Shown here: in pieces, positions 46,365 through 54,321 of the stretch
Layout of the letters: each line of letters begins with the position of its first letter
Numbering within the stretch: position 1 is the first letter of the stretch
From: Rhodocyclaceae bacterium
GTDB lineage: Bacteria > Pseudomonadota > Gammaproteobacteria > Burkholderiales > Rhodocyclaceae
DNA: 60,219 bases
Direction of reading: 5' to 3'
NCBI GenBank assembly: GCA_030824275.1
Contig: JAVBXY010000004.1
Coordinates: forward strand, 1-60,219
Position numbers and translations under genes: made by a program
Notes under the pieces: model-generated
Told to the model about the DNA's origin: nothing
Seen by the model: only the letters and a program-made list of their open reading frames with translations
Database searches by the model: none

Positions 46365-47051
46365 ATGGCCACTATACTGGCTCACCTGTCTGATTTGTAT
46401 GGAAATGTCACGCATGCGGATCGCTCACTGCATGTCGCTCAACCGTCATCGAAAGGGAGCATCCTGAGCACAGTCTGGCACCTCTACCTGATCGAATGCG
46501 CTGATGGCTCCCTGTATGCCGGGGTTACCACGGATGTCGAACGGCGCTACAGAGAGCATATTTCTGGCAAGGGAGCGCGATATACCCGTTCCCATAAGCC
46601 CGTTCGCTTGGTAGCATCACGTCCGGTCGGTTCAAGATCACAGGCCTTGCGTGCCGAACTGGCGGTCAAGCGGCTGCCGAAGGAGGAGAAGATCGGTGCC
46701 GTTCAGTCGCAAGTATTCATATCCATTCATCAAAACGAAAGAGGGAAATCCATGAACAAGTCTGAACTCATCGAAGCCGTTGCCCAGGAAGCTGACATCA
46801 CCAAGGCTGCCGCCGAGCGTGCCCTGTCTGCCGTGCTTGGTGCCGTTGTCAAGGCCGTCTCCAAGGGCGACTCCGTGGCGCTCATCGGCTTCGGCTCCTT
46901 CAAGCCCGTCAAGCGTGCCGCCCGTACCGGCAAGAACCCGAAGACCGGCGCTGTCCTGAAGATCGCCGCCACCACGGTTCCCAAGTTCACCGCTGGCGCC
47001 ACCTTCAAGGCTGCTGTTGCCGGCAAGAAGGCCGCCGCCAAGAAGAAGTAA
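46365..47051 (+). CDS. GIY-YIG nuclease-domain frame, open in phase into HU
   Basis: The frame encodes a YhbQ-type GIY-YIG domain: WHLYLIECADGSLYAGVTTD, then RRYREHISGKGARYTRSHKP and LRAELAVKRLPKEEKIGAV. Normally a stop follows KEEK. Here the frame continues (QSQVFISIHQNERGKS) straight into the first Met of HU with no stop. The start is uncertain: the ATG at 46365 gives about 45 non-homologous residues before the domain. A CTG at 46464 after AAGGGAG would fit the domain better but is a rare start. It may be a fusion, a gene that lost its stop, or an unusual overlap. Confidence 0.55.
   Translation: MATILAHLSDLYGNVTHADRSLHVAQPSSKGSILSTVWHLYLIECADGSLYAGVTTDVERRYREHISGKGARYTRSHKPVRLVASRPVGSRSQALRAELAVKRLPKEEKIGAVQSQVFISIHQNERGKSMNKSELIEAVAQEADITKAAAERALSAVLGAVVKAVSKGDSVALIGFGSFKPVKRAARTGKNPKTGAVLKIAATTVPKFTAGATFKAAVAGKKAAAKKK
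46752..47051 (+). CDS. hupB: DNA-binding protein HU (basic-tailed)
   Basis: A 99-residue HU-type protein beginning MNKSELIEAVAQEADITKAA. It has GFGSFKPVKRAARTGKNPKTG (beta arm) and a Lys/Ala tail AGKKAAAKKK, slightly longer than E. coli HU. A normal ribosome-binding site AGAGGGA precedes the ATG, so it can be made alone. It shapes the nucleoid. The reading frame is open upstream into the GIY-YIG domain. Confidence 0.95.
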   Translation: MNKSELIEAVAQEADITKAAAERALSAVLGAVVKAVSKGDSVALIGFGSFKPVKRAARTGKNPKTGAVLKIAATTVPKFTAGATFKAAVAGKKAAAKKK

Positions 47052-47069
47052 GCAGCACATCGTCGGATT

Positions 47070-47110
47070 GCGGATGGCCTGCGGGTCATCCGCTCGACTC
47101 AGCTTGAGTC
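47070..47110 (+). other. Two tandem hairpins downstream of HU
   Basis: GCGGATG / CATCCGC (47070-47076, 47087-47093) and GACTCA / TGAGTC (47096-47101, 47105-47110). No T-run; they may protect the HU message 3' end or act with Rho. Confidence 0.4.
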
Positions 47111-47141
47111 ACCCTCGCAGATAGACGCAGATAGCGCCCCC

Positions 47142-47522
47142 ATGCCGACTCCGAAATCTCCCGATACCGGCAGGCTTGATCAACTGGTGGCCGATGCCCG
47201 CCGTGCAGCGGAAAAGCGGGAAACGGGCTACCGGGAACGAGCCCTCAAGATCTACCCCTGGATTTGCGGTCGTTGTGCGCGGGAATTCACCGTCGCCAAC
47301 CTGCGCGAACTGACGGTCCATCATCGGGACCACAATCACGACAACAACCCGTCCGACGGCAGCAACTGGGAATTGTTGTGCCTCTACTGCCATGACAACG
47401 AGCATCAGCGGCATCTCGAAGCCGCCACCGGCCGCAGCATGGAAACGCCACAAGGCAGCGTCGCAACCCATTCGCCATTCGCCGACCTGAAGGCCAGGCT
47501 ACAGAGCAAGACCCCGAAGTAG
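47142..47522 (+). CDS. yajD: HNH nuclease of the YajD family
   Basis: A 126-residue protein. CGRCAREF near 42-49 and CLYCHDNEHQRH near 88-99 supply zinc cysteines. The HNH core VHHRDHNHDNNPSDG lies between them, and the overall layout matches YajD. Exact nuclease role unknown. It lies alone downstream of HU, converging on the UPF0149 gene with a 38-base gap. Confidence 0.87.
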   Translation: MPTPKSPDTGRLDQLVADARRAAEKRETGYRERALKIYPWICGRCAREFTVANLRELTVHHRDHNHDNNPSDGSNWELLCLYCHDNEHQRHLEAATGRSMETPQGSVATHSPFADLKARLQSKTPK

Positions 47523-47560
47523 GCAAGCCGGGCTCAATAGCCTCACTGGGCTCACCAGAC

Positions 47561-48274
47561 TCAATGAGCCCCGCAACACCGCTTCCATTTTTTCCCGCTA
47601 CCGCAATGGCACGGATCGTTCCGGCCAAGCTTGGGCTCGCTGCGCTGAACGGGGATCGCCGCCGCAGCGCTCATCGGCCGGTGCTCAGGATGCCAAAAAC
47701 GCCACAGGCGGCCGACGCTGGCAGGAATCTGCCGGGTCAGGCCCTCCCGTTTGCTCGGCGTATTGCTCAGCAGCTTCTGCTCAGTGCTGATGTCGTCGCC
47801 GCCAAGAACATAGATGGGCAGCAGGGCCTCCATCGCCATCGCGTCGTCGAACACCGCCTGCCACGCTGAGCGGGCCAGGGCGATGCCCTGGATAAAGCCG
47901 AAGGACCACATCTCCCCGTCCAGATATTCCTTCGTCTTGTCCTGATAGCTCACCGTATCGAAAATTGGATCGATGTCGTCCGGGTCGTAGTCCAGCGCCC
48001 AGTGAATGCTGTCCTTGAGACGGACGATCAGGTCGGCAATCCGCTGCGCCTGCGCCGGATTCTGAAAGCGGGGCGCGTGGCTGGCGTCCGGCCCCCAGAT
48101 TCCCGGCAACCATTGGTCGACCGGCATGTCGACAGGACCGAGAGCCAGCGCCGTCAGGTAGCCGTCGATGGCGTCGATCATCATGGTTTGGTCCGAGGTC
48201 GCATCCGAGGCCAGGAATCGATCCAGTTCGGCCAGTTCGAGATCGGACAGATGGGAGCTTGGGGTAGGTGCCAT
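47561..48274 (-). CDS. UPF0149/YecA-like protein with SEC-C zinc motif
   Basis: A 237-residue protein. The UPF0149 domain (about 10-195) shows [31 protein letters not shown] and [11 protein letters not shown]. The C-terminus is a SEC-C metal-binding motif, [19 protein letters not shown]. Similar proteins (YecA) interact with the SecA/ribosome system; the role here is inferred. About 170 bases separate its start from the antitoxin gene. Confidence 0.85.
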   Translation of the reverse strand: MAPTPSSHLSDLELAELDRFLASDATSDQTMMIDAIDGYLTALALGPVDMPVDQWLPGIWGPDASHAPRFQNPAQAQRIADLIVRLKDSIHWALDYDPDDIDPIFDTVSYQDKTKEYLDGEMWSFGFIQGIALARSAWQAVFDDAMAMEALLPIYVLGGDDISTEQKLLSNTPSKREGLTRQIPASVGRLWRFWHPEHRPMSAAAAIPVQRSEPKLGRNDPCHCGSGKKWKRCCGAH

Positions 48275-48403
48275 GGTGATCCTGGAGCGTGGGTGGAAAC
48301 GGAAACCTAGTGCGCCGGTAAGCCTGACGCACGGCTGTTCCTGAAAAGACCGATATTACTTCGGGAAGCGACCGCTACTTGAGCGGAGGTACCGAATGGC
48401 GTA

Positions 48404-48422
48404 AAGTAAGGTTTCCTTACTT
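48404..48422. promoter_or_regulatory. 19-bp operator dyad of the toxin-antitoxin pair
   Basis: AAGTAAGG, TTT, CCTTACTT: perfect 8-base arms 19 bases before the antitoxin ATG. TACTTGAG occurs at its right edge and again at 48376-48383, a second half-site. Suits autoregulation by the AbrB-type antitoxin. Confidence 0.7.
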
Positions 48423-48441
48423 GAGAAAACAGGTGACTGGC

Positions 48442-48690
48442 ATGCTGGCCAAGATGACCTCAAAAAACCAACTGACATTGCCCAAAAGCATCACAGCGGC
48501 CGTCGATTCTCCCGAGTACTTTGAAGTGGAAGCCCGCAACGGCCAGATCGTGCTGACGCCGGTGCGCATTCAGCGCGGCGATGCAGTGCGCGCCAAGCTG
48601 GCGGAACTCGGCCTGGATGAGCAGGATGTCGCTGATGCGGTGCAATGGGCACGGCAGACTCCGGCGACCAAGGCCGCGCGCAAGAAATGA
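48442..48690 (+). CDS. AbrB/MazE-type antitoxin
   Basis: An 82-residue protein. The swapped-hairpin DNA-binding part is MLAKMTSKNQLTLPKSI ... YFEVEARNGQIVLTPVRI. The C-terminus (AKLAELGLDEQDVADAVQWAR) probably binds the toxin. Start at 48442 with AGGTGA upstream; a Met four residues later is also possible. Its stop overlaps the toxin ATG (ATGA). The dyad upstream is the expected operator. Confidence 0.85.
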   Translation: MLAKMTSKNQLTLPKSITAAVDSPEYFEVEARNGQIVLTPVRIQRGDAVRAKLAELGLDEQDVADAVQWARQTPATKAARKK

Positions 48691-49133
48691 CTCGCGCGGC
48701 CCTGTCACCACAGGCGCCTCGGGTCGTCATCGATACCAATCTGGTGCTATCGGCGCTGGTGTTCGCCAAGGGGCGCCTGACGCCGCTACGCCAGACATGG
48801 CAGGAGCAACGCATCCAACCCCTGGTGTCCCGCGTCACGGCGGCCGAGTTGATCCGGGTGCTGGCCTATCCGAAATTCAAGCTCTCGGCGGAAGAGCAGC
48901 AGGAACTGCTGGCCGACTACTTGCCCTGCTGCAAGACGGTCCGCATCCCCGAGCCACCGCCGAAGACGCCGGCCTGCCGCGATGCCTTTGATGTTCCTTT
49001 CCTGCAATTGGCTATCGTCGGCAAAGCCGATGTATTGGTCACCGGCGACCAGGATCTTCTCGTCCTGGCAGGCAGCTTCGTCTGTCCCATACTCAATGCC
49101 GAACAGTTTATCGACACGCTGACCCAAAATTGA
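48687..49133 (+). CDS. PIN-domain toxin (VapC-like, COG1569 type)
   Basis: A 148-residue PIN nuclease. Asp16 in VVIDTNLVLSAL, Glu in TAAELIRVL near 54, and the Asp cluster DAFDVPFLQLA and VLVTGDQDLL (about 100-125) complete the metal site. Likely a sequence-specific RNase neutralised by the preceding antitoxin. Coupled by ATGA overlap. The TA pair opens the accessory stretch 48.4-50.8 kb. Confidence 0.87.
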   Translation: MTRAALSPQAPRVVIDTNLVLSALVFAKGRLTPLRQTWQEQRIQPLVSRVTAAELIRVLAYPKFKLSAEEQQELLADYLPCCKTVRIPEPPPKTPACRDAFDVPFLQLAIVGKADVLVTGDQDLLVLAGSFVCPILNAEQFIDTLTQN

Positions 49134-49145
49134 AGGAGATTCGCC

Positions 49146-49306
49146 GTGGCCTCGGAAAGTAAGCCCCTCACCAACTCCGCGTTGGCGACCCATGAGGCCA
49201 AGCGTGATCTTGCTGCTGACCTTTGCAGTCGGTTCGCGAAATGAAGGACGATCAAGTTCGCGTTGTTTCATCACCGATAATCGAGGCACGAAAGAAAACA
49301 GTCTGA
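49146..49306 (+). pseudogene. Broken HigA-like HTH antitoxin gene, relic 1
   Basis: From GTG at 49146 the frame reads MASESKPLTNSALATHEAKR, then DLAAD, and goes out of phase at CTTTGCAG. Adding one T restores DLLQSVREMKDDQVRVV and SSPIIEARKKT, the familiar N-terminus of HigA-type antitoxins. The frame then stops (GTC TGA) exactly where the HTH (GLSQ...) should begin. Thus one frameshift and a lost C-terminal DNA-binding domain. AAGGAG precedes the GTG. No toxin gene of the pair is present. Confidence 0.7.
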
Positions 49307-49389
49307 CTTCAGGCTTGAATCCGCCACCTCTAATCGCCAATGCTCACGCCAGGTTAACCGGACAACAGAGATACACAAACATAACCGCC

Positions 49390-49725
49390 ATGAAACAGCC
49401 CCCTCTCTCGCAACGCTTGCGAGCAAAAAAGCGTAGTCAGTCGCTGCTGGTCGGTGTTGTCGGATATACCGACGAAACCTGGGCGCGGATGAAGGCCACC
49501 GCTACCGACCCCGAATGCTTCGATGACACATTTGCCAAATGGAAAGCAGCGGCCGTCGCGGCGCGCAGGGAGTTTCTTCGTTCCGGTATTCGCGCCATCG
49601 AATACCAGATAGACCCGGAGGATTTTTTTGCCTGGTGCGCCTTGGGCAATCACGAAAATAACGCGGCCGCGAGAGCCGACTTCGTGTCGGTAAGGCTGAG
49701 CGCCCCACCTGCGGAAAAGGCCTGA
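49390..49725 (+). CDS. Hypothetical protein, island gene
   Basis: A 111-residue protein, not recognised. It has a basic N-terminus (RLRAKKRSQS), then GYTDETWARMKATATDPECF, and an acidic/aromatic C-terminal part EYQIDPEDFFAWCALGNHEN. No signal or membrane segment. Start at 49390 is chosen because in-frame residues upstream run through relic 1. It lies between two broken antitoxin fragments, so it may be cargo of a past insertion. Confidence 0.55.
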   Translation: MKQPPLSQRLRAKKRSQSLLVGVVGYTDETWARMKATATDPECFDDTFAKWKAAAVAARREFLRSGIRAIEYQIDPEDFFAWCALGNHENNAAARADFVSVRLSAPPAEKA

Positions 49726-49747
49726 ACCGGCGTCTTCGGAGCAGCGG

Positions 49748-49773
49748 GCGCCGTTCCGTCAGCGCCGACTATT
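49748..49773 (-). repeat. Dispersed 26-base element, copy 9
   Basis: AATAGTCGGCGCTG, ACGGA, ACGGCGC, antisense to and immediately before the ATG of relic 2. Confidence 0.88.
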
Positions 49774-49775
49774 CC

Positions 49776-49862
49776 ATGAAGGCTGGTCATGCTCGCGTCG
49801 CTTTATCGCAGGTGATTGAGGCGCGGAAGAAAACAGACTGCGAGCAAAAACCTGTCGGCTAA
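49776..49862 (+). pseudogene. Truncated HigA-like antitoxin fragment, relic 2
   Basis: A 28-codon frame reads MKAGHARVALSQVIEARKKT followed by DCEQKPVG and stop. It matches relic 1 from its internal MKDDQVRVV position through IEARKKT, with synonymous DNA differences, and breaks at the same place. It is therefore a second, older-diverged paralogue that also lacks the HTH. The following 88 bases up to the HEPN-like gene show no gene. Confidence 0.6.
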
Positions 49863-49950
49863 GCTGAGAGTGTTGAAATCAAATTCTAAGCTGACCCCTA
49901 TTAGGTTCTGAATTAATCCGCGCCAGTTTTGTTTGGGAATTACTGAAGCG

Positions 49951-50769
49951 CTAGGGCGTTATAGCGGGGACGTGACCAAAGGGCGCAGAAGCTGAGGGGA
50001 TAGGTATATCTTTTAGCATTCCCTCGATAACGCTTCGGCATATTCCAAAAAGAGTAATTGCCTCATCAAGTGTTAATGACTCATCAGGATGCATAAGTGG
50101 ATTTCTATGGAGTGCTGCTATTTGTTTCAACGTCGCAACTACTTTTTTGTTTCCGTAACTGCTTTTCTCCATCTCATCGGCATATTTACCGATTGTCTTG
50201 AGTCTGGGTGGCGGCTTACCGTTGGATATGGATTTCCAATATGTCCGCACGACCGTTTCTGTTCCGCGTAGGACATGGAATCCTGCTGCAGTACTTAGTT
50301 CAAAGGCCAGGCATTTTCCTGAGTCCCTTAAGTCGACAATAGCGGCGGGAACTTTTGTCCCGAGTTCGATAGGGAAATTCTGTTCAGCATTTGAAACAAG
50401 TATTCCACTGTCGTAACCAGATTTTTGTGTGACGAAATATGTGTCAGCGATATACAGCTCATTTTTCAATACGGTTTCAAATTCTGTGAGCGCTGAGGTG
50501 ATTGGCTGGATGTCCAGTAAAGTCAAATCCGAATCAAAATCAGTCCTGTCAGTAAGCCCTTTCAGTGCATTGGATAGCCGAGTACCGGGATGAGCTGCGC
50601 TTCGCATAGCAGGAGTAAACCAAGCCGCTCCCAAAAGACTATTTAGTTCAGTTTCTGCTGAATAAATCCACGACCAAACGTCTCGGAGCTTTGTCCCAGG
50701 AGTTATGGCATAGAGCGGTCTTAGAATGGAGCCAAGACCATAAAAGAATGAAAGCGAAATGCGGATCAT
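49951..50769 (-). CDS. HEPN-like protein, possible abortive-infection/RNase
   Basis: A 272-residue soluble protein with lower GC and different codon use from its neighbours. The C-terminal helical region contains RNPLMH, an R-x4-H motif as in HEPN ribonucleases, within a typical HEPN-like context (ALHRNPLMHPDESLTLDEAI). The N-terminal part (DFDSDLTLLDIQ, AFELSTAAGFHVLRGTETVV) is not recognised. Start at 50769 (MIRISLSFF) with GAGGGG upstream; a GTG 12 bases earlier is the alternative. Assignment to a defence role is inference from motif and island setting. Confidence 0.6.
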   Translation of the reverse strand: MIRISLSFFYGLGSILRPLYAITPGTKLRDVWSWIYSAETELNSLLGAAWFTPAMRSAAHPGTRLSNALKGLTDRTDFDSDLTLLDIQPITSALTEFETVLKNELYIADTYFVTQKSGYDSGILVSNAEQNFPIELGTKVPAAIVDLRDSGKCLAFELSTAAGFHVLRGTETVVRTYWKSISNGKPPPRLKTIGKYADEMEKSSYGNKKVVATLKQIAALHRNPLMHPDESLTLDEAITLFGICRSVIEGMLKDIPIPSASAPFGHVPAITP

Positions 50770-50886
50770 GTTTCCCCTCACTTGATGTCAGCATTGAGAA
50801 TGCTATGGGCATTCATCTTACGCTCTCGTTGCACTTAACATCAATTGCCAATTTCTGCTATTTCGGAGATCGAATATCAAAAAAAT

Positions 50887-50912
50887 ACGGGCGCGGATCA
50901 CTCCGCGCCCGT
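50887..50912. terminator. Terminator at the end of the second catabolic operon
   Basis: ACGGGCGCGGA / TCCGCGCCCGT arms (11 bases) with a TCAC loop. On the minus strand it is followed by ATTTTTTTG, so it ends the operon whose last gene is the aldehyde dehydrogenase. Confidence 0.92.
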
Positions 50913-50937
50913 TTTGTTTCCTGCCTGCCGCTAAACC

Positions 50938-52377
50938 TCAGGCCTTCGGTGCCGGTTTGAACTGCATGGTCTTGAACTCCAGGAAATCCTCCAGCCCGTA
51001 CTTGCCCAGCTCGCGCCCGTTGCCGGACTGCTTGTAGCCGCCGAAGGGGGCGTAGAGGTTGAAGGGGCCGCCGTTGATGTCCACCTGGCCGGTGCGCATG
51101 CGTCGCGCCACTTTCTCGGCGTGTTCGTCGGTGGCGGACCAGACGCCGCCGGCTAATCCGTAGAGGGTGCTGTTGGCGATGCGAACGGCATCGTCTTCGT
51201 CGCTGTAGCTGATGATGGACAGCACCGGGCCGAAGATTTCTTCCTGGGCGATGGTGGCGTCCCATTTGACCTTGCCGAAGACGGTGGGCTTCACGTAGTA
51301 GCCCTTGGCATTTACGCCTTCGGGCAGGTCGGCGCCGCCGATGAGCAGTTCGGCGCCTTCGGCCTGACCCTTGATGATGTATTCGCGCACCTTGTCCTGC
51401 TGCATCTTGCTGGCCAGGGGACCGAGGGTGATGCCCTCGGCCATCGGGTCGCCGACGCGGTAGGCGCTGGCTGCTTCGACGGCGAGTTTGGCGGCTTCGT
51501 CGTAGCGTGCGGCGGGGACGAGCATGCGGGTGTGGGCGGTGCAGGTCTGGCCGGCGTTGAGGAAGCAGTTGCCGACTACGCCTTTCACGGCGACGCTGAA
51601 GTCGGCGTCGTCGAGGAGGATGGCGGCGGACTTGCCGCCCAGTTCCAGCGCCACGCGCTTGACGGTGGCGGAGGCCATTTCCGAGATGCGCTTGCCGGCA
51701 CGGGTAGAACCGGTGAAGGAGACCATGTCCACTTCCGGGTGCGTGACCATGGCTTCGCCGATGGCCGGGCCATAGCCGGTGACGAGGTTGAAGACGCCGG
51801 CCGGCAGGCCTGCGTCATGGATGATCTCGGCCAGCAGGAAGGCGTTGATGGGCGCGACTTCCGAGGGCTTCAAGACAATGGTGCAACCGGCGGCCAGGGC
51901 GGCGGCGACCTTGGCGGCGATCTGGTGCAGCGGGTAGTTCCAGGGCGTGATGGCGGCGACGACGCCGACCGCTTCGCGTACCACCTTGGAATGGCCGACC
52001 TGCTCCTCGAAGGGGAATGTGGCCAGCATTTTCGAGTACATGCCGAAGCTGGCGGTGGGCGAGCCCACCTGCACGCGCTGCGACATCTTGTAGGGCATGC
52101 CCATTTCCAGGGTGATGGCCTTGGCGATCTCGTCGGTGCGGGCCTTGAGGCCGTCCTGGATTTTCTTCAGGTACTCGGCGCGCTGGGCTGGCGTGGTGGC
52201 GGCCCAGGCGTCGAAGGCGCGGCGGGCGGCCTGGACGGCCTTGTCGGCGTCGGCGGCATTGCCTTCGGGGATGGTGGCAATCACGGCGCCGTCGGTGGGC
52301 GAGAAGACCTCGATCTTGCCGCTGCCAAGCGGCTTGGTCCATTGGCCGTCGATGTAGAACTGGGTGCGTTGCTCCAT
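50938..52377 (-). CDS. NAD(P)-dependent aldehyde dehydrogenase
   Basis: A 479-residue classical [24 protein letters not shown] near 145, the catalytic Glu in LELGGKSAA near 246 and Cys in [11 protein letters not shown] near 280 are in place. [10 protein letters not shown] lies near 378. Oxidises an aldehyde to the carboxylate that can be activated by the CoA ligase of the same block. Terminal gene of the minus-strand block, followed by a strong terminator. A TATAAT at 52423-52428 (minus strand) may give it an extra promoter. Confidence 0.92.
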   Translation of the reverse strand: MEQRTQFYIDGQWTKPLGSGKIEVFSPTDGAVIATIPEGNAADADKAVQAARRAFDAWAATTPAQRAEYLKKIQDGLKARTDEIAKAITLEMGMPYKMSQRVQVGSPTASFGMYSKMLATFPFEEQVGHSKVVREAVGVVAAITPWNYPLHQIAAKVAAALAAGCTIVLKPSEVAPINAFLLAEIIHDAGLPAGVFNLVTGYGPAIGEAMVTHPEVDMVSFTGSTRAGKRISEMASATVKRVALELGGKSAAILLDDADFSVAVKGVVGNCFLNAGQTCTAHTRMLVPAARYDEAAKLAVEAASAYRVGDPMAEGITLGPLASKMQQDKVREYIIKGQAEGAELLIGGADLPEGVNAKGYYVKPTVFGKVKWDATIAQEEIFGPVLSIISYSDEDDAVRIANSTLYGLAGGVWSATDEHAEKVARRMRTGQVDINGGPFNLYAPFGGYKQSGNGRELGKYGLEDFLEFKTMQFKPAPKA

Positions 52378-52458
52378 GGGGTTCCTTATGCAGTATTGTG
52401 CTTGTTGTGTTACTACGCAGGCATTATATCGCCATCGCTAGTTGGATCAGGGAACCAA

Positions 52459-53433
52459 TCAAGGAACTACAACGATTTTCCCTTTCACCTTGCGCGCGGC
52501 GATGTCGGCGATGGCGGTTCTGGCCTCTGCCAGCGGGTAGCGCTGGCTGACCACGGGTTTGATGACGCCGGCGGCGAACCAGTCGTTGAGCTGCTTGAGA
52601 TTGGCCAAGTGGCCGGCCGGATCGTGGCGGGTGGAATCGCCCCAATACACGCCGACGATGGAGCGCTCCTTGAGCAGGGCGAGGTTGAGCGGAATCTTGG
52701 GGATGTCGCCAGCGGCGAAGCCGACCACCAGCAGGCGGCCGCGCCAGGCCAGGGCGCGGATGGCAGGTTCGGTGTAGGGGCCGCCGACCGGGTCGTAGAC
52801 CACGTCGGCGCCCTTGCCGCCGGTGAGTTCGTTGATGCGGTCTTTCAGGTTTTCGGTGGCGTAATTCACCGTCTCGTCAGCGCCGACTTTTTTGCACAGG
52901 GTCAGCTTGTCGTCGCTGGAGGCGGCGGCGATGACGCGGGCGCCCATGGCCTTGCCGATCTCGATGGCGGCGATGCCGACACCGCCGGCGGCGCCGAGGA
53001 CGACTAGGGTTTCACCGGCTTTCAGGTTGCCGCAATCCTTGAGGCCGTGTAGCGAGGTGGCATAGGTCAGCACCAGAGCGGCACCGGTGTCGAAGTCCAT
53101 GCCTTCGGGCAGTGGCATGGTGCGCATGGCATCAGCCACGCAGAACTCGGCGAAGCCGCCGGTGCTGGTCAGCGCGATCACCTTGTCGCCGGCCTTGAAG
53201 TGCTTGACCTCGGCACCGACCACCTTGACCACACCGGCGATCTCGGCGCCGGGAGCGAAGGGCAGGGGCGGCTTCACTTGATAGAGGCCCTGCACCATCA
53301 GTGCGTCGGGGAAATTGACGGCGGCGGATTTGACCTCAATCAGCACCTGTTTGGGGCCGGGCTCGGGGCTGGGAATATCCTTGAGGACGAGGGAATCGAT
53401 GGGGCCGTAGGCCTCGCAGATCAGTGCTTTCAT
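52459..53433 (-). CDS. NADPH:quinone reductase-like MDR protein
   Basis: A 324-residue QOR-type reductase. The GroES half has SAAVNFPDALMVQGLY and GAEIAGVV. The nucleotide motif is VLGAAGGVGIAAIEIGKAMG near 144-163. Conserved KKVGADETVNY near 180 is where element copy 10 falls. GGADVVYDPVGG-like and RLLVVGFAAGDIP motifs follow. Reduces quinones or enoyl compounds with NADPH. In the middle of the 60-51 kb block. Confidence 0.88.
   Translation of the reverse strand: MKALICEAYGPIDSLVLKDIPSPEPGPKQVLIEVKSAAVNFPDALMVQGLYQVKPPLPFAPGAEIAGVVKVVGAEVKHFKAGDKVIALTSTGGFAEFCVADAMRTMPLPEGMDFDTGAALVLTYATSLHGLKDCGNLKAGETLVVLGAAGGVGIAAIEIGKAMGARVIAAASSDDKLTLCKKVGADETVNYATENLKDRINELTGGKGADVVYDPVGGPYTEPAIRALAWRGRLLVVGFAAGDIPKIPLNLALLKERSIVGVYWGDSTRHDPAGHLANLKQLNDWFAAGVIKPVVSQRYPLAEARTAIADIAARKVKGKIVVVP
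52866..52891 (-). repeat. Dispersed 26-base element, copy 10 (inside QOR gene)
   Basis: AAAAGTCGGCGCTG, ACGAG, ACGGTGA on the coding strand, read as KVGADETVN. This stretch is conserved in QOR proteins, so the match may partly reflect protein constraint. Confidence 0.7.
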
Positions 53434-53462
53434 GGGGCTGTCTCCTTTGTTGTTTTGTGTGT

Positions 53463-54302
53463 TTAGCCGAGTGGTGTCGGGTTACGCAGGTTCATGATGT
53501 CTTCCATGCGTAGCTGTACGGCATGGTTGAGCTTGCGATGGGGGATGACGTAGAAGCGGTCTTCCTTCAGTGCCTCGAAGACGGCGTTGGCCATGTCGGT
53601 GGCGGTGAGGCGGCCGGCCTTGACCGCTTGGCCCATGCGTTCATCGTAGGCAGCGGAAAGGCCTTCGGCCGGCTTGGCGGTACCGAAACTCTCCTGCCGG
53701 TTGCGGGCCGACTGGTGGATGCCGGTCGGCACCCACGCCGGGCACAGCACCGAGACGCCGACCTTGGCCTCGGCGGCCTTCAGCTCGTGGTACATGGTTT
53801 CCGAGAGCGTCACCACGCCGTGCTTGGCGACGTTGTACGCGGCCATGCCGGGAGTGGAGGTGAGGCCGGCGGCGGAGGCGGTGTTCACCACATGACCGCC
53901 TTCGGCCTGCTTGAGCATGCGCGGCACGAAATGCTGGATGCCGTGGATGACGCTGAACAGGTCCACGCCCAGCACCCAGTTCCAGTCGGCGGTGGTGTGC
54001 TCCCAGGTGACGCGGGTGAGGCCTACGCCGGCGTTGTTGCACAGCAGATGCACGCCGCCGAAGCGGGCGAAGGCGTCGTCGGCCAGCGCTGCGATTTCTT
54101 CCTCGCGGCTGACGTCCACCTTCTTCGTCAGGATGCGGGCGGCATCGATGCCGATCTCCTGCACGGCGGCGGCGAGCTTGGCTTCCTCGATGTCGGCGAG
54201 GACGAGGTTCATGCCCTCGGCCGCGGCGCGCTTGGCCAGTTCGAGGCCGATGCCGCTGGCGGCGCCGGTGATGACGGCGGTGCGTTGTGCGAAGTCTTTC
54301 AT
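53463..54302 (-). CDS. Short-chain dehydrogenase/reductase
   Basis: A 279-residue classical SDR. TGAASGIG at 12-19, CNNAGVG near 88, Ser in NTASAAG and the Tyr/Lys pair in AAYNVAKHG near 155. The C-terminal extension (residues 245-279, KLNHAVQLRMEDIMNLRNP) is typical of SDRs acting on bulky or membrane-linked alcohols. Neighbours on both sides are oxidoreductases of the same block. Confidence 0.9.
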   Translation of the reverse strand: MKDFAQRTAVITGAASGIGLELAKRAAAEGMNLVLADIEEAKLAAAVQEIGIDAARILTKKVDVSREEEIAALADDAFARFGGVHLLCNNAGVGLTRVTWEHTTADWNWVLGVDLFSVIHGIQHFVPRMLKQAEGGHVVNTASAAGLTSTPGMAAYNVAKHGVVTLSETMYHELKAAEAKVGVSVLCPAWVPTGIHQSARNRQESFGTAKPAEGLSAAYDERMGQAVKAGRLTATDMANAVFEALKEDRFYVIPHRKLNHAVQLRMEDIMNLRNPTPLG

Positions 54303-54321
54303 CGTGGTTTCTCCAATGTCC

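Noticed and set aside
49863..49950. CTAAGCTGACCCCTATTAGG region considered as an IS or att end
   Set aside because: No inverted terminal repeat pair or transposase could be found in the window.
50691..50960. 89-codon plus-strand frame between the HEPN-like gene and the aldehyde dehydrogenase
   Set aside because: Runs across the operon terminator and has no domain.
53970..53995. CAGTCGGCGGTGGTG in the SDR gene, one mismatch from the element core
   Set aside because: Lacks the A-run and the ACGGCGA half, so it is probably a chance near-match.
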